Shown in pieces: positions 34,846 through 47,477 of a DNA stretch of 64,000 bases. Made by a program: the position numbers and the translations under genes. The notes beneath the pieces were generated by a model. It was not told where the DNA came from and searched no databases. It saw only the letters and a list, made by a program, of their open reading frames with translations. Numbering within the stretch: the stretch's first letter is position 1; every line of letters starts with the position of its first letter. This DNA comes from Campylorhamphus procurvoides (taxonomy: Eukaryota; Chordata; Aves; Passeriformes; Dendrocolaptidae), in assembly GCA_013396655.1 (NCBI GenBank), contig WBMV01006452.1:371285-435284 (forward strand), read 5' to 3'.

Positions 34846-36126
34846 GTGGCTGAACTGAGAGCTGTGTCATTCACTGTAGGGGTTCCTGTGAAGTGTTTTT
34901 CCATGGCCAGTTATTTTTCTGCTGCTGTGAGTTGCCTTCCCCTCCCTCCCATCCTTGCCCACCCAGATGCTTCAAATGGATGTGGTGGAGGTGAAGAGGC
35001 TGGTTGGTCCATCAGCTTGTTTAATTACCTGGGGGTGGAATGTGTTTCCGTGGACCAGGTAATTCTACATCCACTGCCATATCTCACTAAGGACTTCTTA
35101 TAAAAAACCCAAAACCTTATATACAGTTATTTTATCCAAGAAAATGAAGCTTTATAAAAGTAGGCTCAATCAGTCAAGCTGCCTCCAGCATCTGCTTTTC
35201 CAGAACCTCATATCATTGTGTGTGTAAAGTTCATATCACATGCTTATAAAGTTTTACAAATTTGTTTTACAAAGCTCTCCTTGTGCGTGCCAGTTTTCTC
35301 CTCCAGAACTTGTTACAACTTTTATCCTACAGGCTGAATTCCTGTGTGAAACTATAACAAGTAACGTAGAAATGTTTCTTTTTTTATTGGGAAAAGAAGT
35401 GGAGAGGGTGAAGGAAATGTTGCTTGATGCTTTTTAGATAGTGCAATGTGAACAATGGTTGGATTTGGTATTTGAAGCATAATATGGGTGTTATTCCTGT
35501 TGAATGCTGTTGCTGAGTGTTCCTGGGGCTCAGTTTGAGAAGGAAAAAGAAATTTCAGGTATATCTTAGGGTGCTTTACGTTTGAGGTGAGTTTACAGGA
35601 GGTTTGCCTTCAGTCAAGCTGATATGGAGAGGCAAAAAGCTCTGCTCCCATTTCTTAGTAGAGAATCTGGTGTTAAAGATGGAAAAATGCACCTGTGTAG
35701 CCCAGGAAAGCTCTGTCCTCAGAACAGCTGCTGCTGAGCCTTTTGGGGCTGATAATGGCCTTTGGTACCCGGTACTGAAATCCCAGTTCCTCTAATGCAG
35801 ATTCCAACATGCCCAGGTATCAGTTTGCTTGGAATTTGCCAACCCAAGGGCTGGCTCAGCCCATCCTGACCAGGTGGGTGATCCACAGGGATCACCCCTG
35901 TCCCGTGGTCCCACACACCCCACTGGGAGCTGCCACAGCACGGCTGGGCAGGGGGACCTGCAGAGCAGGGAGCTTCTGAGCCAAGGACGGCAGCATCTTG
36001 TTCCTCCTGGGGGAACAGAAGCAACCAAGAAGCCGGCATATGCTGGGGAGTCTGAGCCCCCAGAATGTTTGCATTGTCTGGGAAAACATCGCCAATAAGC
36101 CCCGAGTGGTTGCCACCTTGTGTGGG

Positions 36127-36133
36127 TGAGTCA
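36127..36133. promoter_or_regulatory. AP-1-type site TGAGTCA
   Basis: A consensus heptamer lies three bases before a perfect hairpin (36136-36159). Single AP-1 heptamers are expected every few kilobases by chance; the pairing with the hairpin is what makes it worth listing. Confidence 0.35.
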
Positions 36134-36135
36134 TG

Positions 36136-36159
36136 TGCTCGCAGTTCTGACTGCGAGCA
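36136..36159. other. Perfect 10-bp-stem hairpin
   Basis: 'tgctcgcagt' (36136-36145) and 'actgcgagca' (36150-36159) are exact reverse complements around a 'tctg' tetraloop. The stem contains two CpGs in a CpG-poor region. It could be a small structured RNA element or a palindromic protein-binding site. No known RNA family is recognised. Confidence 0.7.
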
Positions 36160-37320
36160 AAGGCAAAAATAAAATCTTCTTGGCAGTGGGAGAAGGCAGG
36201 AGACAATTCATCACAACTCCGAGGAGCTGCAGCGTCCAAAGCATGTTTCTTTTGTTATTCCTGCCTTAATTCATCATGTGCACAGTTCCCACAAACAGAC
36301 TGGTTTGAAGAGGTTCTCTCCGCCGTGTATTTTAAATGCAGGGCTTCTCTTTGCCTCTCATTTAAGAATGTCCTATAATTCTCTGCAAATCTTTCTGCAA
36401 AAAATAAAAAAGCTATGTAGCTCTGGGAGGAAGTCCAAGACTATCATAAAAATAGTCCAAGTAAATATCAGTGATCTCAAAATTGAATTGAGAGCAGGGA
36501 TAACTAACCCCAGCAGATCTTGGGTGCTCTGTATTTGGAGATTGAAGGAGCTGAGCTGTGATAGCTCCTCACAGATGAGGATTTCTTCTCCCCTGTGCAG
36601 TCAGTGAGTACAAGGCAGTGCCTATTTAACATCCTGTGCTGGAACACCTCCATAACCCAAATTCCTATTGAATTTAGTGGAAGTTTTGTGAATGGATATG
36701 CTGTAAAGAACTAACATTTTGGACTTTCTAGGAGAGTGCTTTTTACTTGTATGAGTTATCAAATTTAAAAGACAATTGATTTGGTCAGATAAAAAAATTG
36801 TATTCTACATAAAATGAACTAGAGTTCTGTGTGCCTACCAAAGGATCTTGCCTCATGCTACAAAACTTGTCTCCCTAGAAGTCTGAGATGTGTACAGATT
36901 CCCACCAATGCAAATCCATCTTTCCTAATGAACTCCCATCCTTATTCCAGTGTGCACACACAGCAGTTTAATCTTCTTTCCAAACTGTAATTGTGTGTTA
37001 TATTGAGATGTCTTGGTGCAGTATCTTTTGTTTGTGTGAAACTCTGCATCCCAGCCCACAGGACTGCACCCCAATTCCTTATAGAGATTATGGCACCTTG
37101 TTATCCACTTCTCCTCAGAGGAATTATCAAGGAAAGGCAGAAATGAAATGCAGAGTGGTGGCATTCACTAGAGGTGATGCTGTAGAATTAGTACAGATAG
37201 GTCTCCATACCCTGGTCCTTTGTTGACTTGTTGGAGCTGTACATTTGTATTTCTGCCTTCAGCTTTATTTTCTGGCGTCACAAATATGGGAGGGAAGGTG
37301 TGTCTTATTTATGGGCAGAT

Positions 37321-37577
37321 AACAGGATGAGGGGCAGTGGTTCTGAACGGCTGGAGGGCAGGGATAGATGGGATATGAGGAAGGAATCCTTCCCTGTGAG
37401 AATGGCACAGGCTGCCCAGAGAAGCTGTGGCTGCCCCTGGATCCCTGGAAGTGTCCAAGGCCAGGCTGGATGGGGCTTGGAGCAACCTGGGCTGGTGGAA
37501 GGTGTCCCTGCCCTTGGCATTCCCAGGGACTGGATGACCTTTCAGGTCCCTCCCAACCCAGACTGTTCCATGATTCT
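37321..37577 (+). mobile_element. CR1 LINE 3'-end fragment (5'-truncated)
   Basis: This is the best-preserved transposon in the window. It begins at the familiar 'ggatgaggggcagtgg' segment. It then runs through the CR1 blocks for 'ggaatccttccctgtgag', 'gcacaggctgcccagagaag', 'cctggaagtgtccaaggcc', 'tggatggggcttggagcaac' and 'ggaaggtgtccctgccc', and ends in 'cctcccaacccagactgttccatgattct'. The order and orientation match the 3' end of avian CR1, whose tail is a short ATTCTATG-like octamer rather than poly-A. At about 257 bp it is a typical dead-on-arrival copy lacking the endonuclease and reverse transcriptase. A 178-codon frame on this strand crosses it and is a by-product. CR1 spread by target-primed reverse transcription and usually leaves no clear target-site duplication; none is seen here. 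The subfamily cannot be assigned by eye. Confidence 0.93.
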
Positions 37578-40500
37578 CTTTTCCCTCAGTCCCTTCCCAT
37601 TCCCACCGAGTCCTTTGGGCACGGGCAGGACATTCGGAGTTTGCCCTTTTGGCCTGGAATGGCAAAGTTGCTGCAGCTCCAAGCACAGACCTGCTATAAA
37701 GCTTGAAAAGTCTGATTGGGAAGTTACATGGGAGAGAAAAAAACCAGCAGTGATTTCAGGGTAGGCATCTTCCCTGCTTTTCTTTCTGATTTTCTTTCTC
37801 TCTGATCAGCATATTAATATCTGTAATTAAGACATGAAAGATCACAACTGCATTCCAAAGGTTAGTTACATAAATTTCCACACTTCTGTGTATCCTCTTG
37901 GTATTGCTGCAGTTGATGCAGCTCTGTTATGCACTCTGACATCCGTGTCATGTCATGTTTGCTCAACTCTTTTTGCTACTAGTCAAAACTAAAAGTTTAT
38001 TGTTGTTGTTTTTTTCCCCCCCTCAGTTCTTTCTCTGCAGGGTCAGCCCAGCTTAAAATGAAGCTGTCTGCTCTTGGCTTATGCATCATCCCCAGCACTA
38101 AACATGCCAAGTTCAGAACCTGGATTTTGTTATCTGACTCTTGTTGATAGCGGCAAAAAGACAGCTTGATTTTCATTAGCAGGGCTGACCTTACAGGGCT
38201 GGGAGCAAGGGAGAGAAATGCAGTTTCACTTGAAGGAAACTGAGGAAACCTGACATGGAAGTCAGAGAGGGATTATATACGCATCCCCAAGGTATCATTT
38301 TTAACAAACCGTCGTCTTTCACTTGAGGAAATCCTGACTAAACCACTGGAGAGATTGCTGGAGCTGTCCAGCTGGCAAGGGCCAGCACTCCTGACTCTGA
38401 AATATGCATTATCCTTGGCTGGTTTTCTTGGGGTTTTTTTCTTCTCCCTCTTGGTAACTGTTTCTCTTCCACTTCCTGGGGATAGAGATGAAAATATGTG
38501 GTCTTTGAAATATGAAAATTGAGACTTCTTAGATCTATTGCTCATGTAGCTCATTCTAAGAGAGCATTTTATAAGCTTGTGTAGACTTGCCTTTTAAAAA
38601 TTATTTAATCTTCTTCATCCATAGATTGAAGTAGGAAGCCCATTTTGCTCATTCCAAGGCCAAGCATAGTGCTGGGAGAACTATTTCCTTCAGTCCTATT
38701 TGCACTGGGTTGGGTTTTTTTTCATTCTTCTGTCATTTACATACATTTGCTATTTCTTCCCCCACTGCCTGTGTGTTAAAGACTGGGGGGATATTGTGGA
38801 AAGCCTCGATGCAGGCAGAGTTTCCATTGAGAGCTGGGGTTTGGGGAGTGTGTCCCCAGCTAGGTTTGGTCCCCACCCTTCTGCTTTGTGAAGCCCACTG
38901 GGAGCTGCTCATCCTGCTGCTTTTGGGCACTGCTGGAGTTCCCTCCTGAGAGCGTTTGGGGAAAGGAGGAACAGTTTTATAAGAACAGAATTTGGCCCCA
39001 AATCTCAAGCACTGTAACCCTGTTTGGGAAGTTACACCAACTGTTCCATAAATCAGCCAGCAATGTGCTGTCAGTGCTGAATTTTACTTTTAGAGCACAA
39101 GTCCAAAATAGAGGCAGAATTCAAAGAATTCTTCCAGGGAGCAGAGCTGTTGCCAGAGCCTCCTGATGCAATTAAGAGCGTGGTGTGTGTCGTGCCACCA
39201 GAAGGTGCAGCAGTTTTGCTCTGCCTTTCCCCCCTTGGTTTGTCTGCCCATCTCCTTGTCCTGCTTTCCTCCCTGAGCAGAGAAATGGAGTCCCAGCTGG
39301 ATCTGTCTGCACTTGGTCAAGTCAAAACAAGCCACTTTGGGGGTGTTTTGGACCCCTAAGAAGGCAGAGCTCTCCCAAGAGCCCAGTCAGGTCACAAGTG
39401 TCCCCTGCCACCACACTGCCCAGCCCTGGCAGCAGGAGGAGCTTGCCCATTGTCCCAGCCCTGCCTGGTTGGTGTGACACTGCCAGCTGTGATCTTCCTG
39501 GGCTGCATTTGGATTCTGGGTGCCAAAAAGTTGACAAAGCCCAGATTGTCACTTTAAAACTGCCAGGCAAACTAATCCTGTGGAGCTCTGTGCGAGCATG
39601 GGGGCGCTTGGAAGGGAAGAGATGGGGCCTGACAGCTCTTTGCTTTATTCTGGTTTATTAAAGACAGCTCTTTAAACTCACTTGAAGGCAGACAGAGATC
39701 TTAATTGTCATGTAGAAATTGAAGTGATAAGAATTTCAGTGCAATTATGGTTGAGATAGAAGTAGAGGGCAGTGATGCACTTTAACTTTCTCGTGTGTTA
39801 CAAACATTGTGCTTGAATATTTTTTGTCCGAGTTTTGAAACCTCAGACTCCTTGACTGTGTCTTCATTCCCTGAATTATCCTAATGCTACAGATCTACAC
39901 CGATAAATATTAACAGAAACAGTCAAGGAGCCATCTCTGATGTTATACATGTTTAGTATTGATGTTTGAATGGTGTGGGGGGAAAAATGCTGTAAAAATG
40001 ATAAATCTTTAATTCTCTAAGTGTGAGAGAGTGTCTGAATTCTGAGGATGCTGAGAATATTCTTGTTTGCTTCTTTCTTCTTCCCAACAATGTAGAAACC
40101 CTGCAGAGAAATGCTCCTTCTCTACCATTCACGTAATGGGAAATATTTTCCTTTTGCCTTGTTTATTTTGCTAAATAGTAATTTTTTGCTGGTATTAACC
40201 AAACCAGTTGCTGTCCTTGGAAATCGTCATCTTGCTGAAACACTTTCTCATTTTAGTGGAGAATATTCTTCTCAAATCAAAAAACCCCAAAACCAAAACA
40301 TAAAGGAACTGCTACTTATTTTAGGATTATTAATTTTATTTTAGTAAAGATGGACTTTCTCTCCAATCTTATTGCTTAAGCTCAACACCACATGATATAA
40401 TTATAAAAATATGGGATAAACTAAGTAATGCCACTGTTGTATATTGGCAAAAGCTGGAGACCAAGAGTGTTGCTGCTGGGATGGTTGGTCTTGACTTTGT

Positions 40501-41869
40501 GGCTTTACAGGCTGAGCTGTTGGAACAGTTTATTGGAGCAGAGGAAAATGATGGTTCTTCTTTCCTACTGTGCAGTTTCAGCCTCTAGAACAGTTTCTGC
40601 TTCTTCTAAATGCAAATCTGGGGCTTTCAGTTTCTTTCCTCGCTGACATGACCCAAAGTATAAAGCACCTGGATATCAGTAAACATATGGAAAAATCTGG
40701 GGAAATTTTACCATCAAGCAAGTTCTGGTAGAGTTTATTCTTTATGTGTGACTTATCTCTGCTATAGAACAAGCATGTTTTTATTTTCCTGAAATGACTA
40801 TAGTTGGCTCTGGTGACAGGGCTCCTGTCATTTTTGTGTGTCATCTTTGTGAAATATATGATCATGCATGGCATGCTCTGATGGCACATGGAGAAAACAT
40901 GAAGTAGGGAATGGCTATTTCACCTGCAGAGCCAGCAGAACATCCACGGTGTTCCCCGTGGTCCTGGTGCCACTGCAGGTCTCCATGTGCTGCACAGTGA
41001 GCAGTCCCTGTCTGTCTGAGTGTTCGTGGAAAACCAGCCAGTGAAATCCCTGCTGAGGCAAGAAATCAGCAGCTGAGAAAGGAGGGGAGGATTCCTCTCC
41101 ACAGAGAGGGCTTATAACCTCTCCAGAAGATGATCCCTGCTCCAGTGGAGAAGCAGGACTGCTGAAGCATGGCTTAATCACTGGATTATTTATCTGAGGA
41201 CAGAGCACTTAGAGGCAGGCTCTGTTGTGCCTCACATCCAGAGTGTTTCCTGAAGCTGTGGTGGATGGTGGGGCTGCAGATGCATTGATCTTGGGAAGCA
41301 CCAGGTGGGGGAATCTGGGAACACCCAGACCTCGATTAAGGTGCCACCTGTGTTCTGCCACTGCAATATATATGAATTTCTGATTTTCATGCTACTGATT
41401 TTGGGCAGTTAATGTCACTGTCCCACTGCAAAATGTTGTCAAAGTTAAAAATACAGTTTGGTGGGGGATTTTGGTTGGTTTGGTTTGTCTTTGATTTCCT
41501 AAATCTTTGAGGTTTACGTGTTGTCAGCTTGTAGGAGCATCACTGAGGGTTTGTCCACATTGCCCTGTATAACCTTGACTGCCACTTCAGTTCCAAAGTG
41601 AAATCACACAGTCCTGTATTTGTAATTTAGCAAGGGCTGCAGGTTATTACTGAAATCTGGTTTCTGTGTCACTGAAGGTGGTGGAATCTGGCCCCAAACT
41701 TGTCTGACATACAGACACACTAAATAGCTCCAGCTCATTGAAACCAGTCTTATTTGGGGAACAGGAGCTGATGCAAACCAGTTGCAGAAGGGAAATATCT
41801 TACATAGATGACAACACAAGGTAAACTTTTCCCTCTGAGAAGGCAAGTCCTATTTTTAATTTTGTTTTC
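37578..41869. other. Non-coding, nothing specific
   Basis: More than 4 kb between the best CR1 copy and a candidate regulatory block. A long pyrimidine tract followed by 'ctcag' lies at 38010-38026 and looks acceptor-like, but no convincing exon follows. The 158-codon frame at 39185-39661 overlaps other open frames. Short A/C tracts occur near 40278. Confidence 0.5.
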
Positions 41870-42010
41870 TCTGTAGTGGAGCCACTTACGGCATATGATT
41901 AATGTACATCCGAATTAGTGCTGATAAATAATGCAAGTCACTTTGGTTAATTTTTCTTGCTGAGCATATCTTCAGCATGAGCAGCTCCTAATCAAAGATG
42001 AGGGATCAGA
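41870..42010. other. Candidate conserved non-coding block
   Basis: Unique AT-rich sequence with 'catatgattaatgtacatc', 'gaattagtgctgataaat' and a TCF/LEF-like 'aatcaaagatg' (about 41991-42001). Confidence 0.3.
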
Positions 42011-44559
42011 GCTGTGAGTTCCTTGCATGATGGAGTTGGAATAGTGATGCCCTGGCAGTTCCTGTGCTCAGGGATCACCTGAGAACTCTACTGGATTCCA
42101 GTGTCACACCTGGCTGGGGTTCCAGTACCGTCCTCAGGACCAAGTCTGAGGGGAAGGGGGAATGGGTGTAAGAGGAAACGAGGAGTTCACGTTTTAATCC
42201 TCTGTAGAAGTGAGAATATTTCATTTTTATTTTTTCTGTAATGCCTGTTAAACTTATAACTGTGAATACTTGGATTAAAAATGATCTGTAATGACTCTTT
42301 GAGGCAATGTCCTTAGGGTGCCTTTATAACTCCACGATTGCCTGCCCTCTCCAGAGGCACTGGGACATCTCAAAATGGGAGCCAAGGTGTCTGGATAGTT
42401 GCTTGATAAATGTTATTAAAAGCATCGAATCCCTCAACTGGAGGCCTCATTTCTGTGTTAGGGATGGGACTATGGTAAAATGTTCTTTTAAGGCACACAG
42501 TAGATGATGAGAATTAATCGCTTTAAAATCTACATTCCATCTAGGACCTGGTTTCTAACACACCTGGTGATGCTGAGGGGAGAGAGGAAAGGGAGGGCTT
42601 TGCCTGGCAGGCAGTGGGTGGCACAGCTGTTCCCATGAGGTGGTTTGTCGCTGGGACTGGTAGGGAAACTCGTGTCCAGCCCTGTGCTATCACACCTGTG
42701 CTGTGCCTCCCAGCCTGGGAGATAGGGTCTCCTGAGAAGACATTCCTTATTTCCATGTCCTGCTGCAGGAAAGGGCAACGTGGAGCCCAGAGCTGGCTGA
42801 AAGAGTTTCATCCACCTGGCAAGAGAGTTAAGTCACTGCCTTCTGGTTTTGTCTTCATCCTTGTTATTAATCCAGGGCAAAAGAGGGCAAACGATAGTCC
42901 TGTATCCTGCTTGTAAATCACCTACTTCAGTAAGTTTAGTTGTGCTTAATTTTTTTAATCAATACTCTTTAAAAAAGAAAAATTAGTTTCCTTAAGCCTG
43001 TCTTAATACAGATCCAGATGTATGTACATATTTATATGCATACCTGTATATATTCTGTACCAAGAAATGCAGACCCTTTGTCTTTTGTGTTATCTCACTG
43101 CATTTCTTGGCAGGAGTTTTTTTTTCTTGGGAAGCACCAGGACATTGTCGGCTCAGACAAGAGTGGCCATGGCTGAATTGTTCAAAAATAAACCTGTTTG
43201 GCTTCCTGTATTAATACCTACAGTCACCTGTAACTCAGTGGGGGTGGCGTGTGTTCAACACCTTGGAAATCAGGTCACTGTTTAAGGGTTTAAATATGAA
43301 TAAGGTGCCTAAGGTGGGAGATTTTGGCTGCAGTGAATTGCCTCGGGTCACGGAGCAAATCAGTGGCAGAGTCAGCATTAGCAGCCAGGCAGAGTTTCCT
43401 GTGCTGTAGCCAAGCCATAAATATGTCTGTGTGTGCCTCAATGTCCATAATTAACTCAGGCCGTGGTGCCTCAGCATTCCCCCTTCCACGCTGGGCCGTG
43501 GCTGAAGGCAACGTGGTGTTTTCATTACAACCTCTGCAGTGCTGAGAGTCAAACACAAGGCAGTTTCTGCCACTTCTTCCAATGCTTTGCTCCTCTTGGG
43601 AGCCAAACAGCTCCGTGGGGAAAGGGAGGGATTTCTGCTCGGGTTTTGGCCCTGGAGAAAGGGATCTCCAAGAGCACAACCCACAGTGACCACCTTCCAG
43701 AGGGGGGTTTGCTGAGCTGCTGGAGGTTATCCCAGGGACGAGTTCATCCTTCTGATAATGATGAACCAGGATGTCTTGGCTGGAGTGAGACCCTGGTTTA
43801 GTCTGATATTTTCCCTTTGAGTGGGAGAAAATTCTTTATTTTTTTAAGTATTTTGTGCAGTACAAATCTTGCATTTTCAAAAGCAACAATTGTAGCTGAT
43901 TATTCTCTGTGCTGCAGCTCTAAAGAAGAAAAAGGTTGTTTATATAATTGTTGAGGATTTTATGTATTTAGGACTTTGCTTTTAGCTTCACTGCACATTA
44001 TTCCTTTAGAATTTTGGACTAGAAAGGGCTTGGATTTCGTGTTTGGATTTTTTCTAAACATTGTAGTCACAGTGAAGGAAGAAAGTTCAGTACTTTTCTG
44101 TCTTGGGAAAGAGCAGTTTCGTAAGTTGTGCCAGATCTGGATCATTCCAAGACTGCCCAGGAATGACATCTTCACTTCTGAAATGTGATATAATCTGGAG
44201 GGGAAAAAAAGTTTGAGAAATTCGGTAACTTTTTAGAGTTTCTGTCGATTTCCTTTCCTTTAACACAGTCCAAACTGCAGACATCAGGCTGACTTGCCAA
44301 AGGGACAGGAGTCCTGTCTTTTGCTCGCTCCAGAAACGATATATTTACCAATAGTCCCCACTTTCTCACACTGTCTCAATGGTTGGATTCAGTGCAGCAA
44401 GCGCTGGGGAAAGATTGGCTCTGCCCGTTCCTTCTCCCTTCCCAGCCTGTTTTCCTGCTCCTGCCAACTCTGGTGTTGTAAGATTTTGTGCAGTTTTTAT
44501 TTTTGCAATGTGGACATCTGTCCAGTGGGAACAGAAGTGAGAATTTCAGAGTTTAATGG
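42011..44559. other. Non-coding, nothing specific
   Basis: Unique sequence with a GC-richer patch at 42540-42800. Opposed frames of 112 and 129 codons at 43290-43801 carry no recognised domain. No repeat was recognised. Confidence 0.5.
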
Positions 44560-44800
44560 AAACCTGATAACTCAGTTATGAAAATGCTAATTAAGGCATA
44601 TTTAAATGAGGCCTTTACAAATGATAGTTTTTATGACTAAAATCCCTTCCCACTTATCATCTGCTCAAATGACTGATGGAAAAAATTAACTGTTAAATTT
44701 GAAAACAAAGCGACTGCAGGACTGAGGGACTGTACACTGTCACTGTGATTTCTTTGCATTTACATGGGGTGTATTTCATGCTTTGGAAAAAAAGAGATAT
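44560..44800. other. Candidate conserved non-coding block
   Basis: 'aaaatgctaattaaggcat' carries TAATTA (44588-44593), followed by 'atttaaatgaggcc' and further AT-rich unique words. No repeat or frame is visible. Confidence 0.33.
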
Positions 44801-45898
44801 TAAGTAAAGTGATGTGTTTTAAGGTTCTGTCCTATTTCTAAGTTCTCTGGGACGTGTTTTCTCACATGCACTTAGAACTTTCCAACTCCAACTTGCACCA
44901 GTTTCTTCACAGGGAGTATTTATGGCACTGGGAAGTGTATCCTTTAGATGGTGTGGATCCACGGATCCAGGAGTGTGGGAGAAAGGGAGAAAGCCACTGC
45001 GGGGAGAAAGGAACTTGTCTCTTAGGCAGAAGCTGTTGGATCTCTGTAGCTGAATAAACACAAGGACTGCTCTGCCTCTCTGGTACGGCGTGGCCAAGAA
45101 CCCCCCAGTGCACCTCAGGGAGGTGGCAGCTTCCAGCAGAGCCTGGTGGCAAGGCAGCTCTCTCATCTTTCACGTACAAAATTAGCTGTCCTGGCTAATC
45201 AATCCCTCTGTACAGATTCTGGGGTGAGTCCCAGGGTATGGAAATCTTTCTGGTTCTCATCAAACTTGCTCTACTTGCAGGGTTTCTTTTTTTTTCCCTT
45301 GAAAACTCTTGCCTAGCCCGAGGAACCTCAATGTGTTGCAGCATTATCTGCATGTGATGACATTTTGATACAAATCTCATGGCATTCTGATACGGAGTCA
45401 TTATATTGAGTTTTAGTGCTTTATTTGATGTGGTGAATCCCTATAAAAGACAAAAGTGTAAGGAGAGTCAAAGGAATGGAAGCTGAAACTGCATAAACTC
45501 ATGCTGGAAAGAACTAGCAAGCTTTAAAGAGAGTTCCTAGAAACACTTAGCAGTGAATGAATTATTTTAACTCACTGGAATTAATTAAAAGAAATGGCTT
45601 TCTAAAATGACTGCTCAGCTTGAGCTAAGGGTTAGAGGTGCAGAAGAGTGAGGCTTGTGGCTCATGACACGCAGATGTTTGAGATGTTCTTAAAACTTTC
45701 TGCATGTTCAGCAATTTGCACTTTATGGGGGAGAGAGAGAGATGCCCAAACCAGTCTTTAAAGTCCATTTTCAGACCTTTTCAGAGAGTTCCCCTTCATC
45801 CAGAAGGAGGAGTGTACATTGTGTGAGTGCACACGCATGGGATAGACAGCCCTGTGTTTGTTTGCCTGACACTCCAGTGCTAAACCCACAGTGTTTGT

Positions 45899-45926
45899 GG
45901 TAATTAATGGTAATTAGCGGGATTAA
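45899..45926. promoter_or_regulatory. Cluster of three homeodomain-type sites
   Basis: 'ggtaattaat' (45899-45908) and 'ggtaattagc' (45909-45918) are near-identical 10-bp units placed one helical turn apart, each with TAATTA. A K50-type 'ggatta' follows at 45920-45925. The spacing would put all sites on the same face of the helix. Confidence 0.35.
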
Positions 45927-46868
45927 GCCATTGTTGTCACTGGTTTGGAAAACCAACACTCTGTTTTCATCTCTCTTTACTGTCAGAAGTGGGATTTGTG
46001 TGTTGCCCTAACCCAAAATGTGGGATGAGATTGGATAGAGGCATCAGCACACAGCACTTGGTCCATGTGTAGCTGTGGGAAGGTGTGTGATGTGCACGGG
46101 TGGTGTACTGACCCAGTAACACCAGAGGAAAAACAGGTGTGTGCAAACCCTTAGCCTGTTACACACAACCATTACTGTGTTCACACTGGGGCTGTGGGGA
46201 GCCTTTTCTTTGTCAGTGTCTTTACAGCACTGCATTTGTTTTATTTTGCCCTGAACTGCATCAGTTTTCCAGTTTATCTCGCGGAGCAGAGCCTGGCACG
46301 AATCCCCCTGAAGTTCCCCTCCCTGTTCTAACTTGCACCAAGACAAAAGCCTGATGCTCACAAAGGCTGGAGTTGAAAGTGTAACCACAGACATCCGCAG
46401 AAAAGAGCTCGGGGGGTTGAAAAACTGTGGCTGCTGATCAAGAGGGTTTTGATTAAAAAGCACTTTATGTAACATCTTCCATGCACTGATAAATGCTCAG
46501 CTGTGAAAGCTCTCTGGGAATGAATTCCCTCTAATAATGTTTGTTTATTTTTACCTCAATTTAAGAGCAAACCTCAATTATGCATCTGCCAAAGGAAGGG
46601 AGAGCATTTAGTCCACTTGTTGGGAGCTTTAGGATTTGATGAAAGGGCTTTAAAGGGAACTTGAAGTCAAGTTGCTCTTGACATTTTGGTTTTCTCTGAA
46701 CTTAATACATCTGTGTTTTTGGAGAGGCTTGGCGATGGGAGACGCTTTTTTCCATCTTCCAGTATCTGACAGGGTTCTGAGGGGGTTTTGAAGAACCTTT
46801 ATGTGCAACTGGCAGATGTGGTGGCATCTCAGGGCTTCACATAAACCTGGTCTATCCACAGCAGACAT

Positions 46869-47477
46869 CTAGGAGCTTTCTGGGATAAAAAGCTGCTGTT
46901 GAAGAAAAGGCTCCATTTGAGGAAGATTAAGTTGCCTAGAAATCATAAGAAATGAGAATGAGTGAAACAGTTGCTTGCTCAGTGGCTTTTTCCTTTGCTT
47001 TTTGGTTTTGATTGTTGGTGTGCTATTTTTTTCCAGAGAGAATTTGTCATTATTTTTCTTTTTTTTCCTTATTTGCTGTGGGTTTTTGTTCTTAATGATA
47101 CAGCCAGGTGCCAACAGCAAATGATCCCAAAGCCTGTTCTGGAGCTCACTGAGCATCGCAGCTGCTGCTGCAGTTCTGGAACTTGCTGGGTAGAAATCCA
47201 CACAACGTGTCATGAAGCCATCCCAACAAATCTCAGGGAGTAGCTTCTTCCTTTCTTCTCCCCTTTCTGGGGGTTCCTTGCCTTCCACTTGAATTATTTC
47301 AGGATTCTCTTGTAGCAGAGGATGGTCTGCACTCAAGCAGGGGCAGCTCTGGGGACTTGATTTAGGGAATACGAGTCCTTTTCCACCAAGAGCTGGCTCA
47401 ATAGCCCGAGTCGGCCCTTCTGTAGTGCACAGGCACTGATGGCAGCTTGCAGCAGCCCAGTGTAAATCAGCCTGCAA
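46869..47477 (-). other. 202-codon open frame, probably not a gene
   Basis: This is the longest uninterrupted frame in the window, on the minus strand. Its translation is unrecognised. It has a Cys/Pro/Ser-rich N-terminal half, a short Ala run, and a lysine-rich segment (around residues 135-165) that comes from a T-rich tract on the plus strand. There is no signal peptide, zinc-binding pattern or known domain. Given the number of frames scanned, one of this length is not surprising. No TATA, CpG island or poly-A context supports it. Confidence 0.2.

Larger units (their letters stand above)
34846..37320. other. Non-coding, contains the AP-1/hairpin pair
   Basis: Unique sequence; GC-richer at 35800-36060 with opposing frames of 78-115 codons. 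The AP-1 site and 10-bp hairpin at 36127-36159 are listed separately. No gene was recognised. Confidence 0.5.

Noticed and set aside
37228..37764. 178-codon plus frame
   Set aside because: It runs through the CR1 3'-end fragment; the protein is a by-product of repeat sequence and not CR1 reverse transcriptase.
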